In this document: positions 1 to 8,777 of the stretch, piece by piece
Position numbering within the stretch: the stretch's first letter is position 1
Layout of the letters: every line of letters starts with the position of its first letter
DNA from: Pseudorhodoferax sp965279475
GTDB lineage: Bacteria > Pseudomonadota > Gammaproteobacteria > Burkholderiales > Burkholderiaceae_C
Reading direction: 5' to 3'
Length of the DNA stretch: 64,000 bases
Assembly: GCA_965279475.1 (NCBI GenBank)
Contig: CBDIIA010000003.1
Coordinates: forward strand, 1,984,001 to 2,048,000
The notes under the pieces: model-generated
The model's database searches: none
Told to the model about the DNA's origin: nothing
Seen by the model: the letters and a program-made list of their open reading frames with translations, nothing else
Made by a program: the position numbers and the translations under genes

Positions 1-601
1 GCCGCAAGGCGGCCAGCGTGTTGCGGAAGATCTCCCACGAGTCGCGGCCCCAGGCGTAGTCCTGGTTCACGACGGCGAGCGTTTTGAAGTCGGGCTTGAC
101 CTTCAGCAGGTGCAGCACCGCGGCCACCATCTCCATCGTGCCGTTGGGCCCGGTGCGGAACACGTACTTGTAGCGCCGCTCTTCCAGCACCTTCTCGGTG
201 GAGCATTCCCACAGGATGTTGATGACCTTCAGGTCCTCGGCCACCGGTGCCAGTGCATTGCAGTAGCCGCTGGAGATGGCCGAGACCATGACCTTCTCGC
301 CCGGCTCCTGCGCCAGGCGGCGGTACTCGGAGAGGAACTTGTCCGCGCCCTGGCCTTCGTCGATCCAGGTGGGTTTGAGCTTGACCCCGTCGATGCCGCC
401 GGCGGCATTGAACTCCTCGATCCATAGGTCGGCTGCCACCTTGGCGGGGGCGCCCAGCACCGAGGCCGGGCCGGTCATGAAGGTGCTCATGCCGAGCTTG
501 AGTTCGGCGGGTTTGGCGGATGGCGAGGTTTGTGCCATGGAGGCCGTGGCCAGGGCGAGCGAGCCCATGGCGGTGGCCAGGATCCTGGTGAAGCTGTGCA
601 T
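1..601 (-). CDS. ABC transporter substrate-binding protein, branched-chain amino acid/urea type (3' part outside window)
   Basis: Reading the minus strand from the ATG at 601 gives an open frame to the window edge (200 codons). It begins with a Sec-type signal peptide ending near ATASMA|QTS, followed by the start of a periplasmic binding fold: LKLGMSTFMTGPASVLG, then IEEFNAAGGIDGVKLKP and later TEKVLEERRYKYVFRTGPNG. These are typical of the Leu/Ile/Val-binding (type 1) family. An AGGAG ribosome site lies just upstream. The ligand cannot be told from this part; other amide-use genes nearby make an amide or amino acid possible. It is divergent from the GAF/PucR-HTH regulator at 797, which may control it. 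Start well supported, C-terminus unseen. Confidence 0.85.
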   Translation of the reverse strand, partial: MHSFTRILATAMGSLALATASMAQTSPSAKPAELKLGMSTFMTGPASVLGAPAKVAADLWIEEFNAAGGIDGVKLKPTWIDEGQGADKFLSEYRRLAQEPGEKVMVSAISSGYCNALAPVAEDLKVINILWECSTEKVLEERRYKYVFRTGPNGTMEMVAAVLHLLKVKPDFKTLAVVNQDYAWGRDSWEIFRNTLAALR

Positions 602-796
602 GTGTTGTCTCCTGGTGCCCGCATCTCGGTGTGCGAGTGCGTGCATGGTGCCGGCGCAAGGCGCGACAAGCTATGTGCTAAAACTCCATTCGGCGCTTGT
701 GCAAATGGTGGTTTCACACTTCAGGGTTTGCACTTAGAACAACGGGCGCAGGTGGAGACAACATGCGCAGCAGCGCATCGAGAAGGCACAGCAGAA

Positions 797-2845
797 ATGG
801 CATGGGAAGAGACCGCCGAGGTCCGGCAGACAGGCACCGATCGCCCCGGGCAGGCGCCCTGGCCGCTGGCGATGGACGCAGCCGAATCGGAGCTGCTGGG
901 CATGCTGCAGCGCCACGCCAGCCCGACCGAGTTCAGCGCCCTGCTGGCCCGCGTCGAGGCCGACGGACAGGACGCCGCGCAGCGCGCGCTGCGCCTCGGC
1001 AACATCCGCGCCGCGGTGTCCGTGAGCGAGCAGCAGATGGTGCAGCAGCGCCGCGAGAAAGGCCTGCTGGTGGTGCTGGAGACGGCGCAGGACCTGACCG
1101 CCATCCGCGACCTCGAGCTGGTGCTGCAGGCCATCGTGCGGCGTGCCCGGCAGATCTTCGGCTCGGACATCGGCTACCTGACCAACTTCGACCGCGTGCA
1201 CAACGACTTCTACATCCGCGCGACCGACGGCGCGACGTCGGAGCGCTTCAAGAACGTGCGTGTGCCGCTGGAGCACGGGGTGTGCGGCCATGTGTTCAAG
1301 CACAAGCTGCCCTACCACTCGGACAGCTACCTGAACGACCGGGGTTTCGCCCACGACCAGGGCATCGATCTGGCCGTCGACGACGAGGGCGTGCGCTCCC
1401 TGCTGGGCGCACCGTTGATGGTCGGCAACCAGTGCATCGGCGTGCTGTGCATCTGCGACCGGCAGTCGCGCAGCTATGTGCCGTGGGAGGTGTCGATGCT
1501 GGCCACGCTGGCCGCGCAGGCGTCGATCGCGATCGAGAACGCGCGCCTGTTCCAGGAGGCCCAGGTCGCGCTGCAGAAGGCGAGCGAAGCCAACGCCCTG
1601 CTGCACCGCCAGGCGGCGGAGATCGAGGCCGCGGCCGATGCCCACGAGCGCATGACCCGGCTCGTGGCACGCGGCTGCGTGGTGACGGACCTCCTGGCCA
1701 TGGTGTCGTCGATGCTCGACGGCCACGTCGCGCTGCTGGACGAGGCCGAGCAACTGACCCACCGTGTGACGCTGCTGCCCTCCTCCGCCGGCCAGGTCGA
1801 CCTGGCGCCGCTGCTCGGCCAGGTGCCGGTGCAGGACGCGCTGCATGCGGCGCTCGGCGACAGCCGGGTCTCGGGCGGCTCGCGGCGCGCCTGGAGCGGC
1901 GATGGCGGCAGCCTGCACGTGGCCGCGCTGATGGGGCCGGACCGGTTGCTCGGCGCCATCGTGATCCTCACGCGCCAGGAGATGACGCCGACCCAGGTGC
2001 GCATCTTCGAGCGCGGCGCGCTGGTGGCAGGCGTCGTGCTGTTGTCGCAGGAACGCAGTGAACTGGCGGTGAGCAGCGAGGCCGCCGCGACCATCCGCGC
2101 GCTGGTGAGCTGGCAGCAGGAAAACATCGGCATGCTGCAATTGCGCGCCGAACCGCAAGGCCTCGACCTCGGCGCACCGCTGCGCCTGGTGGTGCTGAGC
2201 GTCGAGGAGCGGCTGACCGAGTACGCGCTGCGCCGCGTGCGGGCTTCGCTGCCCCGTGGCCTGCTGATGGAGGAGCACGACGGCCTGATCGTCGCCATCG
2301 CGTCGACGCAGGCGTTCGCACCGCTGACGGCGGCGATCGAATCCACGCTGGTCCATGATGCGCGGCTCAACATGGTCGGCGTGACATCGGGCGTGCTGCC
2401 GCGTGTCGACATGCTGCCGGCCTGCTTCGGCGCGCTCAAGCGCGGCATCGATGTGCTGCGCGCGCTGGGGCGCCGCCACGAGCTGGTGGCCGAGGCCACG
2501 GTGTCGATGTATTCGCTGCTGTTCGAGCAGCGGCAGAGCGGCGAGATGGCGGCGTTCATCGAGGCGACCGCCGGACCGCTCGCGGCGCAGGACCGCCGCC
2601 GCAAGTCGGACCTCTGCGCCACCCTGCTCGCCTACTTCGAGCAGGGGCAGAACGCCAAGTCGACGGCCGACGCGCTGAAGATCCACGTCAACACGCTGCG
2701 CCAGCGGCTGGAGTCGATCGACGAACTGCTGGGCGACTGGCGCAGCGGTGGCCGCGCGCTCGAACTGCACGTGGCCTTGCGGATGCAGATGCTGCAAGGG
2801 CGGCTGGTGCCCGCGGCCGCAGCCGCGGCATCGACACGCCCGTGA
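797..2845 (+). CDS. GAF-domain transcriptional regulator with PucR-type C-terminal HTH
   Basis: 682 residues from the ATG at 797. A longer frame opens at 530, but that would run back through the divergent promoter and into the neighbouring gene's start. Residues about 95-252 form a GAF sensor domain (FGSDIGYLTNFDR ... GVCGHVF ... LGAPLMVGNQCIGVLCICD), followed by a helical linker. The last about 60 residues carry a PucR/CdaR-type helix-turn-helix (LLAYFEQGQNAKSTADAL, then HVNTLRQRL). Such proteins bind a small molecule and activate catabolic genes. Its position, divergent from an ABC binding-protein gene, suggests local control of that transporter. The effector is unknown. Confidence 0.85.
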   Translation: MAWEETAEVRQTGTDRPGQAPWPLAMDAAESELLGMLQRHASPTEFSALLARVEADGQDAAQRALRLGNIRAAVSVSEQQMVQQRREKGLLVVLETAQDLTAIRDLELVLQAIVRRARQIFGSDIGYLTNFDRVHNDFYIRATDGATSERFKNVRVPLEHGVCGHVFKHKLPYHSDSYLNDRGFAHDQGIDLAVDDEGVRSLLGAPLMVGNQCIGVLCICDRQSRSYVPWEVSMLATLAAQASIAIENARLFQEAQVALQKASEANALLHRQAAEIEAAADAHERMTRLVARGCVVTDLLAMVSSMLDGHVALLDEAEQLTHRVTLLPSSAGQVDLAPLLGQVPVQDALHAALGDSRVSGGSRRAWSGDGGSLHVAALMGPDRLLGAIVILTRQEMTPTQVRIFERGALVAGVVLLSQERSELAVSSEAAATIRALVSWQQENIGMLQLRAEPQGLDLGAPLRLVVLSVEERLTEYALRRVRASLPRGLLMEEHDGLIVAIASTQAFAPLTAAIESTLVHDARLNMVGVTSGVLPRVDMLPACFGALKRGIDVLRALGRRHELVAEATVSMYSLLFEQRQSGEMAAFIEATAGPLAAQDRRRKSDLCATLLAYFEQGQNAKSTADALKIHVNTLRQRLESIDELLGDWRSGGRALELHVALRMQMLQGRLVPAAAAAASTRP

Positions 2846-2864
2846 TCCCCGCAGCGCGGCGGCG

Positions 2865-4814
2865 TCAGGCTGGCGGGCGCGTGGTCGGCAGCAGCAGCGT
2901 GAGGCAGGTTCCCGCCGCGTCGGACGCGATCTGCACCGTGGCGCCGATGGCCTCGGCCCGGCGCCGCTGATTGGCCAGCCCCTTGCCGGCAACGGTGGCG
3001 GTGCTGGGCGGCGCCAGGAAACCGCGGCCGTTGTCGCGCACCGTCACCGCCACCCGGTCGCCCTGCACCGAGGTGGCGACGGCGATCTCGGTCGCATTCG
3101 CGTGCTTGAGGATGTTGGCAAACGCCTCCTGCAGGATGCGCAGCACGTGCAGCGATGCCTTGGGTTCCAGCCAGTCGATCGCGGCGACGGGCCCCACATT
3201 CCATTGCAGCCGGATCCCGCTGTCCTCCAGCCGAGGGCCGATGCGGAAGCGCAGTGTGGCGAGCAACAGCAGCAGATCGGCGTGGGCCGGCTCCATCGAG
3301 TCGATGGCCAGCTTCAGGTCGTCGATGCAACTCTTGAGCACCTGCGCGACGGCCGCTTCGTCCAGATGCCCGCGCTCCACGACCCGCAAGGCCGTGGTCA
3401 GCGACGAACCCACGCCGTCGTGCATGTCCTGCATGAAACGCTGGCGCTCCTGGCTCAGCGTCTGCAGCCGATCGCTTTCGCGCAGCTGCAGATGGATGGT
3501 GGTGAGCTCGGCCTCCTTCGCCCGCAGGTGCCGCTCCAGGTCGGCATTCGAGCGTTCGACGACCGCCGTGGCTTCCCGGCGGATCAGGTTGAACCGGTAG
3601 GCCAGCGTGAAGGCCAGCAGCAGCATCTCCAGCGCCGACCCCAGCTGCAAACCCTGTTCCGTGAAGCGGTTGTGCGGCAGCAGGGCCAGCGTCTTCAGCT
3701 CCACCACCATGCCGCCCAGCAGCAGCATCGAGAACGCGATCGCCACCAGCGCGGCGAGGCGTTGTCTGCGGGCCAGCGCCAGGTACAAAAGCACCGCGAG
3801 CAAGGCCCAGCCGGAGATCGCCCAGGCGACGGACACCGGCTCCGCCAGGGTCTCGAACGACACGAGAAAACCCAGCGGGAACAGCAGCAAGGCGGCGATC
3901 AGCAGCTTCAGGAAGGCATCGATGCGCGGCGCGACCACCTTCAGCTGCAGCAGGTGCCGGATGAACACGGTCTGCGCCGCGATGGCCAGCGAATACACGA
4001 CGTTGAGCGACATGTTCGACCAGGTCGAGGCCTGCGGCCACAGGAACTCCATCGCAAACCCATTGGCGGCCGAAATCGCGAGCGCCATCGTGCCCGCGAA
4101 CACGGCGTACAGCACGTAGGCCACGTCGCGCAGCGTGAAGAACAGCAGCAGGTTGTAGAGGATCAGCGCTGCAGCCAGGCCGAGGTACGCCGCCTGGACG
4201 ATGTACTCGTTGCGTTCGTTGACCCGGAAGGCTTGCGGCTCCCAGAGCGTGGCCGGCAGCAGGATGCCGCTTTCGCTCGACACCCGGAAGTACACGGTCT
4301 GGCCGGCGTGCGCGGGCAGCGCGACGGGGAAGACGAAGAACCGGTTGGCATAGGGGCGTGTCGCGAACGGCCGGGCAACGCCGGTGTGCACGGCCTGGTA
4401 GCGCCCATCGGCCTGCGGCTGAAAGAAGTCGATGCGCGACAGCGTCGGGAAGTTGATGTCGATCAGCCGCTCGACCGCCGTGTCGGTGTCGTTCTGCAGC
4501 GTCAGGCGGAACCAGAAGGCCGAGCGGCTGAAGCCGTAGTTCAACGGGCGCGCGTTGGCGCTGGCGGCGACGAAGCGGTCCTGCATCGCCGGTTGCCGCA
4601 CGTCGTCCAGCGTCCACTGCTGGTCGGCGTCCTCCAGGACCGAAAAGTACGGCGCCAGCGCGACCGGCGCGGCAGCGGCCCCCGGCAAGGCGAGCGGGCG
4701 GTCCGACGCCAGTGCGCTGGCGCAGGCGCACAGCAGCCAGCACACGGTCAGCCAGCCGGCCCGTTGCCAGCGATGGGGTGCGCGCTTCGGCGGTGGCCGG
4801 GGCGTCGGCGTCAA
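2865..4814 (-). CDS. 7TM-DISM sensor histidine kinase (NarL-type partner)
   Basis: 649 residues. A membrane or signal segment (about 19-37) is followed by a periplasmic carbohydrate-binding-like 7TMR-DISMED2 domain (about 45-190), seven membrane helices (about 205-410), a coiled coil, a HisKA_3 segment with His465 in MQDMHDGVGSSL, and an HATPase_c domain (N-box Asn567 in LQEAFANILKHAN, G1 box DNGRGF at 594-599). The start is a TTG that overlaps the stop of the upstream response regulator gene by four bases (TTGA), so translation is probably coupled. No clear ribosome site is seen. Together with the gene at 4811-5500 it forms a two-component system; its signal is not evident from the sequence. 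Confidence 0.9.
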   Translation of the reverse strand: MTPTPRPPPKRAPHRWQRAGWLTVCWLLCACASALASDRPLALPGAAAAPVALAPYFSVLEDADQQWTLDDVRQPAMQDRFVAASANARPLNYGFSRSAFWFRLTLQNDTDTAVERLIDINFPTLSRIDFFQPQADGRYQAVHTGVARPFATRPYANRFFVFPVALPAHAGQTVYFRVSSESGILLPATLWEPQAFRVNERNEYIVQAAYLGLAAALILYNLLLFFTLRDVAYVLYAVFAGTMALAISAANGFAMEFLWPQASTWSNMSLNVVYSLAIAAQTVFIRHLLQLKVVAPRIDAFLKLLIAALLLFPLGFLVSFETLAEPVSVAWAISGWALLAVLLYLALARRQRLAALVAIAFSMLLLGGMVVELKTLALLPHNRFTEQGLQLGSALEMLLLAFTLAYRFNLIRREATAVVERSNADLERHLRAKEAELTTIHLQLRESDRLQTLSQERQRFMQDMHDGVGSSLTTALRVVERGHLDEAAVAQVLKSCIDDLKLAIDSMEPAHADLLLLLATLRFRIGPRLEDSGIRLQWNVGPVAAIDWLEPKASLHVLRILQEAFANILKHANATEIAVATSVQGDRVAVTVRDNGRGFLAPPSTATVAGKGLANQRRRAEAIGATVQIASDAAGTCLTLLLPTTRPPA

Positions 4815-5500
4815 CCGGTTCGCCGGGGCGTGCGCAGGTCGTCCCTGAGCAAGCCCAGGTGGCGCGCCTCGTAGATGGCTTCGGATCGCGAGTTCACACC
4901 GAGCTTCTCGTAGGTGCGGCGCACATAGGTCTGCACCGTGTGGTACGAGACCTCCATGAGCGCCGCGATCTCGTTGGCCGTGAATCCCTTGGTCATGTGC
5001 ACCAGCACCTCGCGTTCACGTTCCGACAGAGCGGCCACCTCCTGGCCGCCGTCGCCGGCGAGTCCATCGGGCGCGCCGCCCTGCTGGTGAAACCGCGTCA
5101 GCACCAGGCGGGCGATCAGCGGGCTGACCGGGCTGCCGCCGGCGTGCAGGTTGCGGATCTCCGCCACCAGTTGGTCCGGCGAACTGTCCTTCAGAAGATA
5201 GCCGTACGCGCCGGCCTCCAGTGACCGCACCACATGGCCTTCGTCGCCGTAGGTGGTGCTGACCATGGCGTGGCAGGTCGGCCATTTCTGCCGTGCACGG
5301 CGGATGACGTCGATGCCGGAACCATCGGGCAGGCCCAGGTCCACGACCAGCACATCGGCCGCTGGCTGCTCCAGCAGCAACAGGCCTTGCGCGCGCGTTC
5401 TCGCGCTACCGCACACCTCGAGGTCGGTGGTCATGGCGATGGACGACAGAAGGGCCTGCTGGAACGCTTCGTCGTCCTCGACCAGGGCGACACGGATCAT
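4811..5500 (-). CDS. LuxR/NarL-family response regulator
   Basis: 229 residues from the ATG at 5500; the same frame is open further upstream but the extension has no receiver-like sequence. The receiver domain has the acidic pair (VEDD) near residue 10, the phospho-acceptor Asp54 in VVDLGLPDG, and Lys in YLLKDSS. A LuxR-type HTH occupies about 160-220 (LSEREREVLVHMTKGFTANE, then VSYHTVQTYVRRTYEKLGV). It is the first gene of an operon with the histidine kinase, whose start overlaps its stop. Targets are not evident. Confidence 0.92.
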   Translation of the reverse strand: MIRVALVEDDEAFQQALLSSIAMTTDLEVCGSARTRAQGLLLLEQPAADVLVVDLGLPDGSGIDVIRRARQKWPTCHAMVSTTYGDEGHVVRSLEAGAYGYLLKDSSPDQLVAEIRNLHAGGSPVSPLIARLVLTRFHQQGGAPDGLAGDGGQEVAALSEREREVLVHMTKGFTANEIAALMEVSYHTVQTYVRRTYEKLGVNSRSEAIYEARHLGLLRDDLRTPRRTG

Positions 5501-5707
5501 GCGGTTTCCCGTCGAGGGTGGTGGGCGCAGGAGGATCCTGCGCAGGGAGACCGGCTTGTGTTCCGGCCCGCGGTGTGCGCCGGATGATGTCATAAAAGAA
5601 CGACCGGCAGCGGGCGTCGTGCACGTCGCAAGGTTTGGGGACAGACATGGCCGGGTGCTGTCTCTAGCATCCCGACCGGTGCCGGGGCAAGCCGTGCCGT
5701 CGATCCG

Positions 5708-6256
5708 ATGGTCCACGTCCCGGCTCTCCAGAAAGTCGAGATGCCCTTGCCGCCCCTACAACCCAGGCCGCCCAGCCGGCCGTTGCGCCGTGTCCCTCGC
5801 TGGTTGATGGCGGCGGGGCTGGCGACGGTCGTCTGCCTGGCGGCTTACGCCTGGCTCGAATGGACCGTGCACCACCGGCCCGCCCGGCCGCACGCGGCCG
5901 CGCCTGCCAGCGTCACGCACGATGACCTGCTGGCCGAAGGTTTCTCCTACGGCTGGCCCGAGTTCCTCGTCGCCGCGACCAGCATGTACCACTGCGCGCC
6001 GACCGCGGGCCGCGGCACGAAGGACTCGGTGGTGGTCTGGACCGACAAAGCGAACCAGATCGTCGCCTTCGGCCCCGCGCAGGAGGGTGAAACACTGCCC
6101 GCCCATGTCCTGGCCCTGGGCGCAGCACAGGCCGTGCCTGCAGACACCTCCATCCGGGTCGCCGAGGGCGGCCACGCCGTGTTGGTGTCCGCCCGGCAGA
6201 ACACGCTGCAGGTCAACGGCATGCAACTCGCCTGTGTGCGAACCTGGGACGACTGA
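5708..6256 (+). CDS. Hypothetical membrane-anchored protein
   Basis: 182 residues. A proline- and arginine-rich cytoplasmic start is followed by one hydrophobic helix (about 33-50, MAAGLATVVCLAAYAWLEW) and then a probable periplasmic domain with two cysteines (MYHCAPT and QLACVRTWDD). I recognise no family. The start could instead be the ATG at 5741, which has a GAAAG-like site before it. It lies divergent from the two-component operon, so it might be a target of that regulator (inference from position only). Confidence 0.55.
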   Translation: MVHVPALQKVEMPLPPLQPRPPSRPLRRVPRWLMAAGLATVVCLAAYAWLEWTVHHRPARPHAAAPASVTHDDLLAEGFSYGWPEFLVAATSMYHCAPTAGRGTKDSVVVWTDKANQIVAFGPAQEGETLPAHVLALGAAQAVPADTSIRVAEGGHAVLVSARQNTLQVNGMQLACVRTWDD

Positions 6257-6653
6257 AACTGAGCAAGAGCCTGGTCCACAGGCATGCCGACGGGACCCAT
6301 AACGCGGTCCTGGAACGCGTTCGACCGTGGCCGTCCAGGACGCTGCCGGTACGCCGAGCGCCGTTATCGAGGCGATCGCCGCCAGGGAATGAGCACGCCG
6401 GACGGGTCTGGCAGCTGACGCTTGGCACCGGGCCCACAGCCGCCCCCGCAACATCCAAGGCCTGATCGACGGCCTTGCCAGGCCACAGCCGTCTATCGGC
6501 GGCGACTTCGCTCGCGCCAGCCCAGGCCGACAAGGATTTGTGCGCTGCACAACAAGCTGATTTCGGGGTCGACCGCGAATACTGCAGGCACGCAAACGCC
6601 TCCATTGGCGGCGTGACGCACTCCCCCATTTCAACCTTCGCACGAGGATCCCC
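6257..6653. other. Intergenic region upstream of the Urt-like cluster
   Basis: 397 bases with no convincing gene; short frames here lack family features and ribosome sites. The only clear signal is the conserved two-half-site element and -10-like box at 6530-6583, described separately, about 70 bases before the GTG start of the binding-protein gene. Confidence 0.6.
6530..6583 (+). promoter_or_regulatory. Conserved amide-regulon operator/promoter, copy 1
   Basis: ACAAG at 6530-6534 and again at 6552-6556 (22 bp apart, two helical turns), with GTGCGCTGCAC between them. GAATACT at 6577-6583 starts 25 bp after the second half-site. The same layout occurs before the formamidase (11423) and nitrilase (15399) genes. 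Direct repeats two turns apart next to the -35 position are typical of AraC-family activator sites. The binding protein is inferred, not shown. Confidence 0.65.
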
Positions 6654-7844
6654 GTGAACACTTCCAAGCGTGATTTCCTGAAGACCGCCGCTGCGACCGC
6701 AGCTGCCGCAGCGGTGCCGGCATCGGCCCTGCTGGGTGCTGGCCCCGCCAATGCCGCCGACCCGGTCAAGGTCGGCATCCTGCATTCGCTGACCGGCAGC
6801 ATCGCCATTGCCGAGGTCGGCGTGGTCGATGCCGAGAAGCTGGCCATTGACGAGATCAATGCCGCTGGCGGCGTGCTGGGCCGCCAGCTCGTGACGGTGG
6901 TGGAAGACGGCGCCAGCGACTGGCCCACCTTCGCCGAGAAGGGCCAGAAGCTGCTGGTCAGCGACAAGGCGGTGGCCGTGTTCGGCTGCTACACCTCGGC
7001 CTCGCGCAAGGCCGTGCTGCCGGTGTTCGAGCGCTACAAGGGCCTGCTGTACTACCCCACGCACGACGAGGGCCTGGAATTCTCGAAGAACATCATGTAC
7101 ACCGGTGCCGACGCCGTGCAGTCGGCGATCCCGGCGATCGAATGGCTGATGAAGAACAAGGGCAAGAAGTTCTTCCTGGTCGGCTCGGACTTCATCTACC
7201 CGCGCACCACCAACCGCATCGCGCGCCCCACCATCGTGAAGGCGGGCGGCACGGTCGAGGGCGAGGAGTACCTGCCGCTGGGCAGCACCGAGTTCTCCTC
7301 GATCATCAACAAGATCAAGGCGGCCAAGCCCGATGCGATCCTGTCGACCATCGTCGGTGACTCCAACGTCTCGTTCTACAAGCAGCTCGCGTCGGCCGGC
7401 ATGACGAAGGAGGCGCAGTCCATCGTCGCCCTCGCCGTCAGCGAAGAAGAGGCCATCGGCATCGGCGCGGAGAACCTGGTGGGCGTCAACTCCTGCATGG
7501 GCTACTTCCAGAGCGTGAACCGGCCGCAAAACAGCAAGTTCGTCGCCGCCTTCAAGGCCAAGTACGGCCCCAAGCGCGTGGTCGGCGACACGATGGAGGC
7601 CGGCTACACCTCGGTCTACCTGTGGAAACTCGCGGTCGAAAAGGCCAAGAGCTTCGATGTCGAGAAGGTCGTGGCCGCCACCGCCAACCTGGAGTTCGAG
7701 GCACCCGAGGGCAAGGTGCGCATGCATGCCAGCAACCACCGGCTGTGGAAACACGCGCGCATCGGCAAGTTCAAGGCGGACGGGCAGATCGAGATCCTGT
7801 ACGAGTCGCCGCTGATCGAGCCCGTGCCTTTCCCCAAGCTGTGA
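6654..7844 (+). CDS. urtA: Urea/amide ABC transporter substrate-binding protein (UrtA-like)
   Basis: 396 residues with a GTG start preceded by an AGGA site. The N-terminus TSKRDFLKTAAATAAAAAV resembles a Tat-type or long Sec signal, so export folded is possible. The mature protein is a type 1 periplasmic binding fold with UrtA-like stretches (GVLGRQLVTVVEDGASDWPT, FGCYTSASRKAVLPVFE, LLYYPTHDEGLE). Family members bind urea or short amides such as formamide and acetamide (FmdD/AmiC relatives). The downstream formamidase, rather than urease genes, favours an amide as ligand. It heads a tight operon with two permeases and two ATPases. Confidence 0.9.
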   Translation: MNTSKRDFLKTAAATAAAAAVPASALLGAGPANAADPVKVGILHSLTGSIAIAEVGVVDAEKLAIDEINAAGGVLGRQLVTVVEDGASDWPTFAEKGQKLLVSDKAVAVFGCYTSASRKAVLPVFERYKGLLYYPTHDEGLEFSKNIMYTGADAVQSAIPAIEWLMKNKGKKFFLVGSDFIYPRTTNRIARPTIVKAGGTVEGEEYLPLGSTEFSSIINKIKAAKPDAILSTIVGDSNVSFYKQLASAGMTKEAQSIVALAVSEEEAIGIGAENLVGVNSCMGYFQSVNRPQNSKFVAAFKAKYGPKRVVGDTMEAGYTSVYLWKLAVEKAKSFDVEKVVAATANLEFEAPEGKVRMHASNHRLWKHARIGKFKADGQIEILYESPLIEPVPFPKL

Positions 7845-7874
7845 GCTGGCGGACACCGTCGACCAAGGCCCACC

Positions 7875-8777
7875 GTGACCGCCGACACGCTCATCCTGCA
7901 GGTCTTCAACGGCCTGTCGCTCTTCACCGTCCTGGCGCTGATGGCGATCGGCCTGGCCGTCGTGTTCGGCCTCATGGGCGTCATCAACATGGCGCACGGC
8001 GAGCTGATGGCGCTGGGCGCCTACATGACCTACCTGACCTCGGTGGTGTTCCTGAAACTCGCGCCCGGGCTGATGGGTGCCTACTTCCTGGTCGGCCTGG
8101 TGGTGGCGTTCTGCGCCACGGCGGCGGCCGGCCTGGTGCTGGAACGGCTGATGATCCGGCGCCTCTACCAACGGCCGCTGGACACCATGCTCGCCACCTG
8201 GGGGCTGTCGCTGATCCTGCAGCAGGTCTTTCGCCAGCTGTTCGGCCCGATCAACGTCAGCGTGCCCACCGTCGACTGGCTGCGCGGCGCCTGGAACCCG
8301 ACTGAAGGCATCGCGATCCCGCTGGCGCGGCTGTTCATCATCGGGCTCACGCTGGTGGTGGCGGCCGCCGTCTACGCCTTCCTGTTCCGCAGCCGCTGGG
8401 GCCTGCGCATCCGCGCGGTGATGCAGAACCGCGCGATGGCGGGCGCCGCCGGCATCCGCACCGAGCGCGTCGATGCGGTCACCTTCGCGGTCGGCTGCGG
8501 GCTGGCGGGCATTGCCGGCAGCGCGCTGACGATGATCGCGTCCACCGGCCCCTCCACCGGCCAGCAGTACATCATCGATGCCTTCATCGTCGTCGTGTTC
8601 GGCGGCATCGAGAGCCTGGCAGGCACCTTCCTGTCGGCCTTCTTCATCGGCCAGATGCAGTCGATGTTCGAGCTGGGTTTGAGCGGTTCGATGGCCAAGG
8701 CACTGGTGCTGCTGCTGGTGATCGTGGCCCTGTACTTCCGGCCCAACGGCCTGTTCGCCGCCAAGTTGCGCAGGTGA
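7875..8777 (+). CDS. urtB: ABC transporter permease, UrtB-like
   Basis: 300 residues, GTG start. A LivH-type inner-membrane permease with about eight hydrophobic segments; the family signature GLMGVINMAHGELMALGAY is near the N-terminus, and VVFGGIESLAGTFLSAFFIG is near the end. With the next gene it forms the channel for the substrate delivered by the binding protein. Its stop overlaps the GTG start of the next permease by four bases. Confidence 0.92.
   Translation: MTADTLILQVFNGLSLFTVLALMAIGLAVVFGLMGVINMAHGELMALGAYMTYLTSVVFLKLAPGLMGAYFLVGLVVAFCATAAAGLVLERLMIRRLYQRPLDTMLATWGLSLILQQVFRQLFGPINVSVPTVDWLRGAWNPTEGIAIPLARLFIIGLTLVVAAAVYAFLFRSRWGLRIRAVMQNRAMAGAAGIRTERVDAVTFAVGCGLAGIAGSALTMIASTGPSTGQQYIIDAFIVVVFGGIESLAGTFLSAFFIGQMQSMFELGLSGSMAKALVLLLVIVALYFRPNGLFAAKLRR

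Noticed and set aside
2748..4874. 708-residue plus-strand frame over the histidine kinase
   Set aside because: Gln/Arg-rich antisense shadow of the kinase gene.
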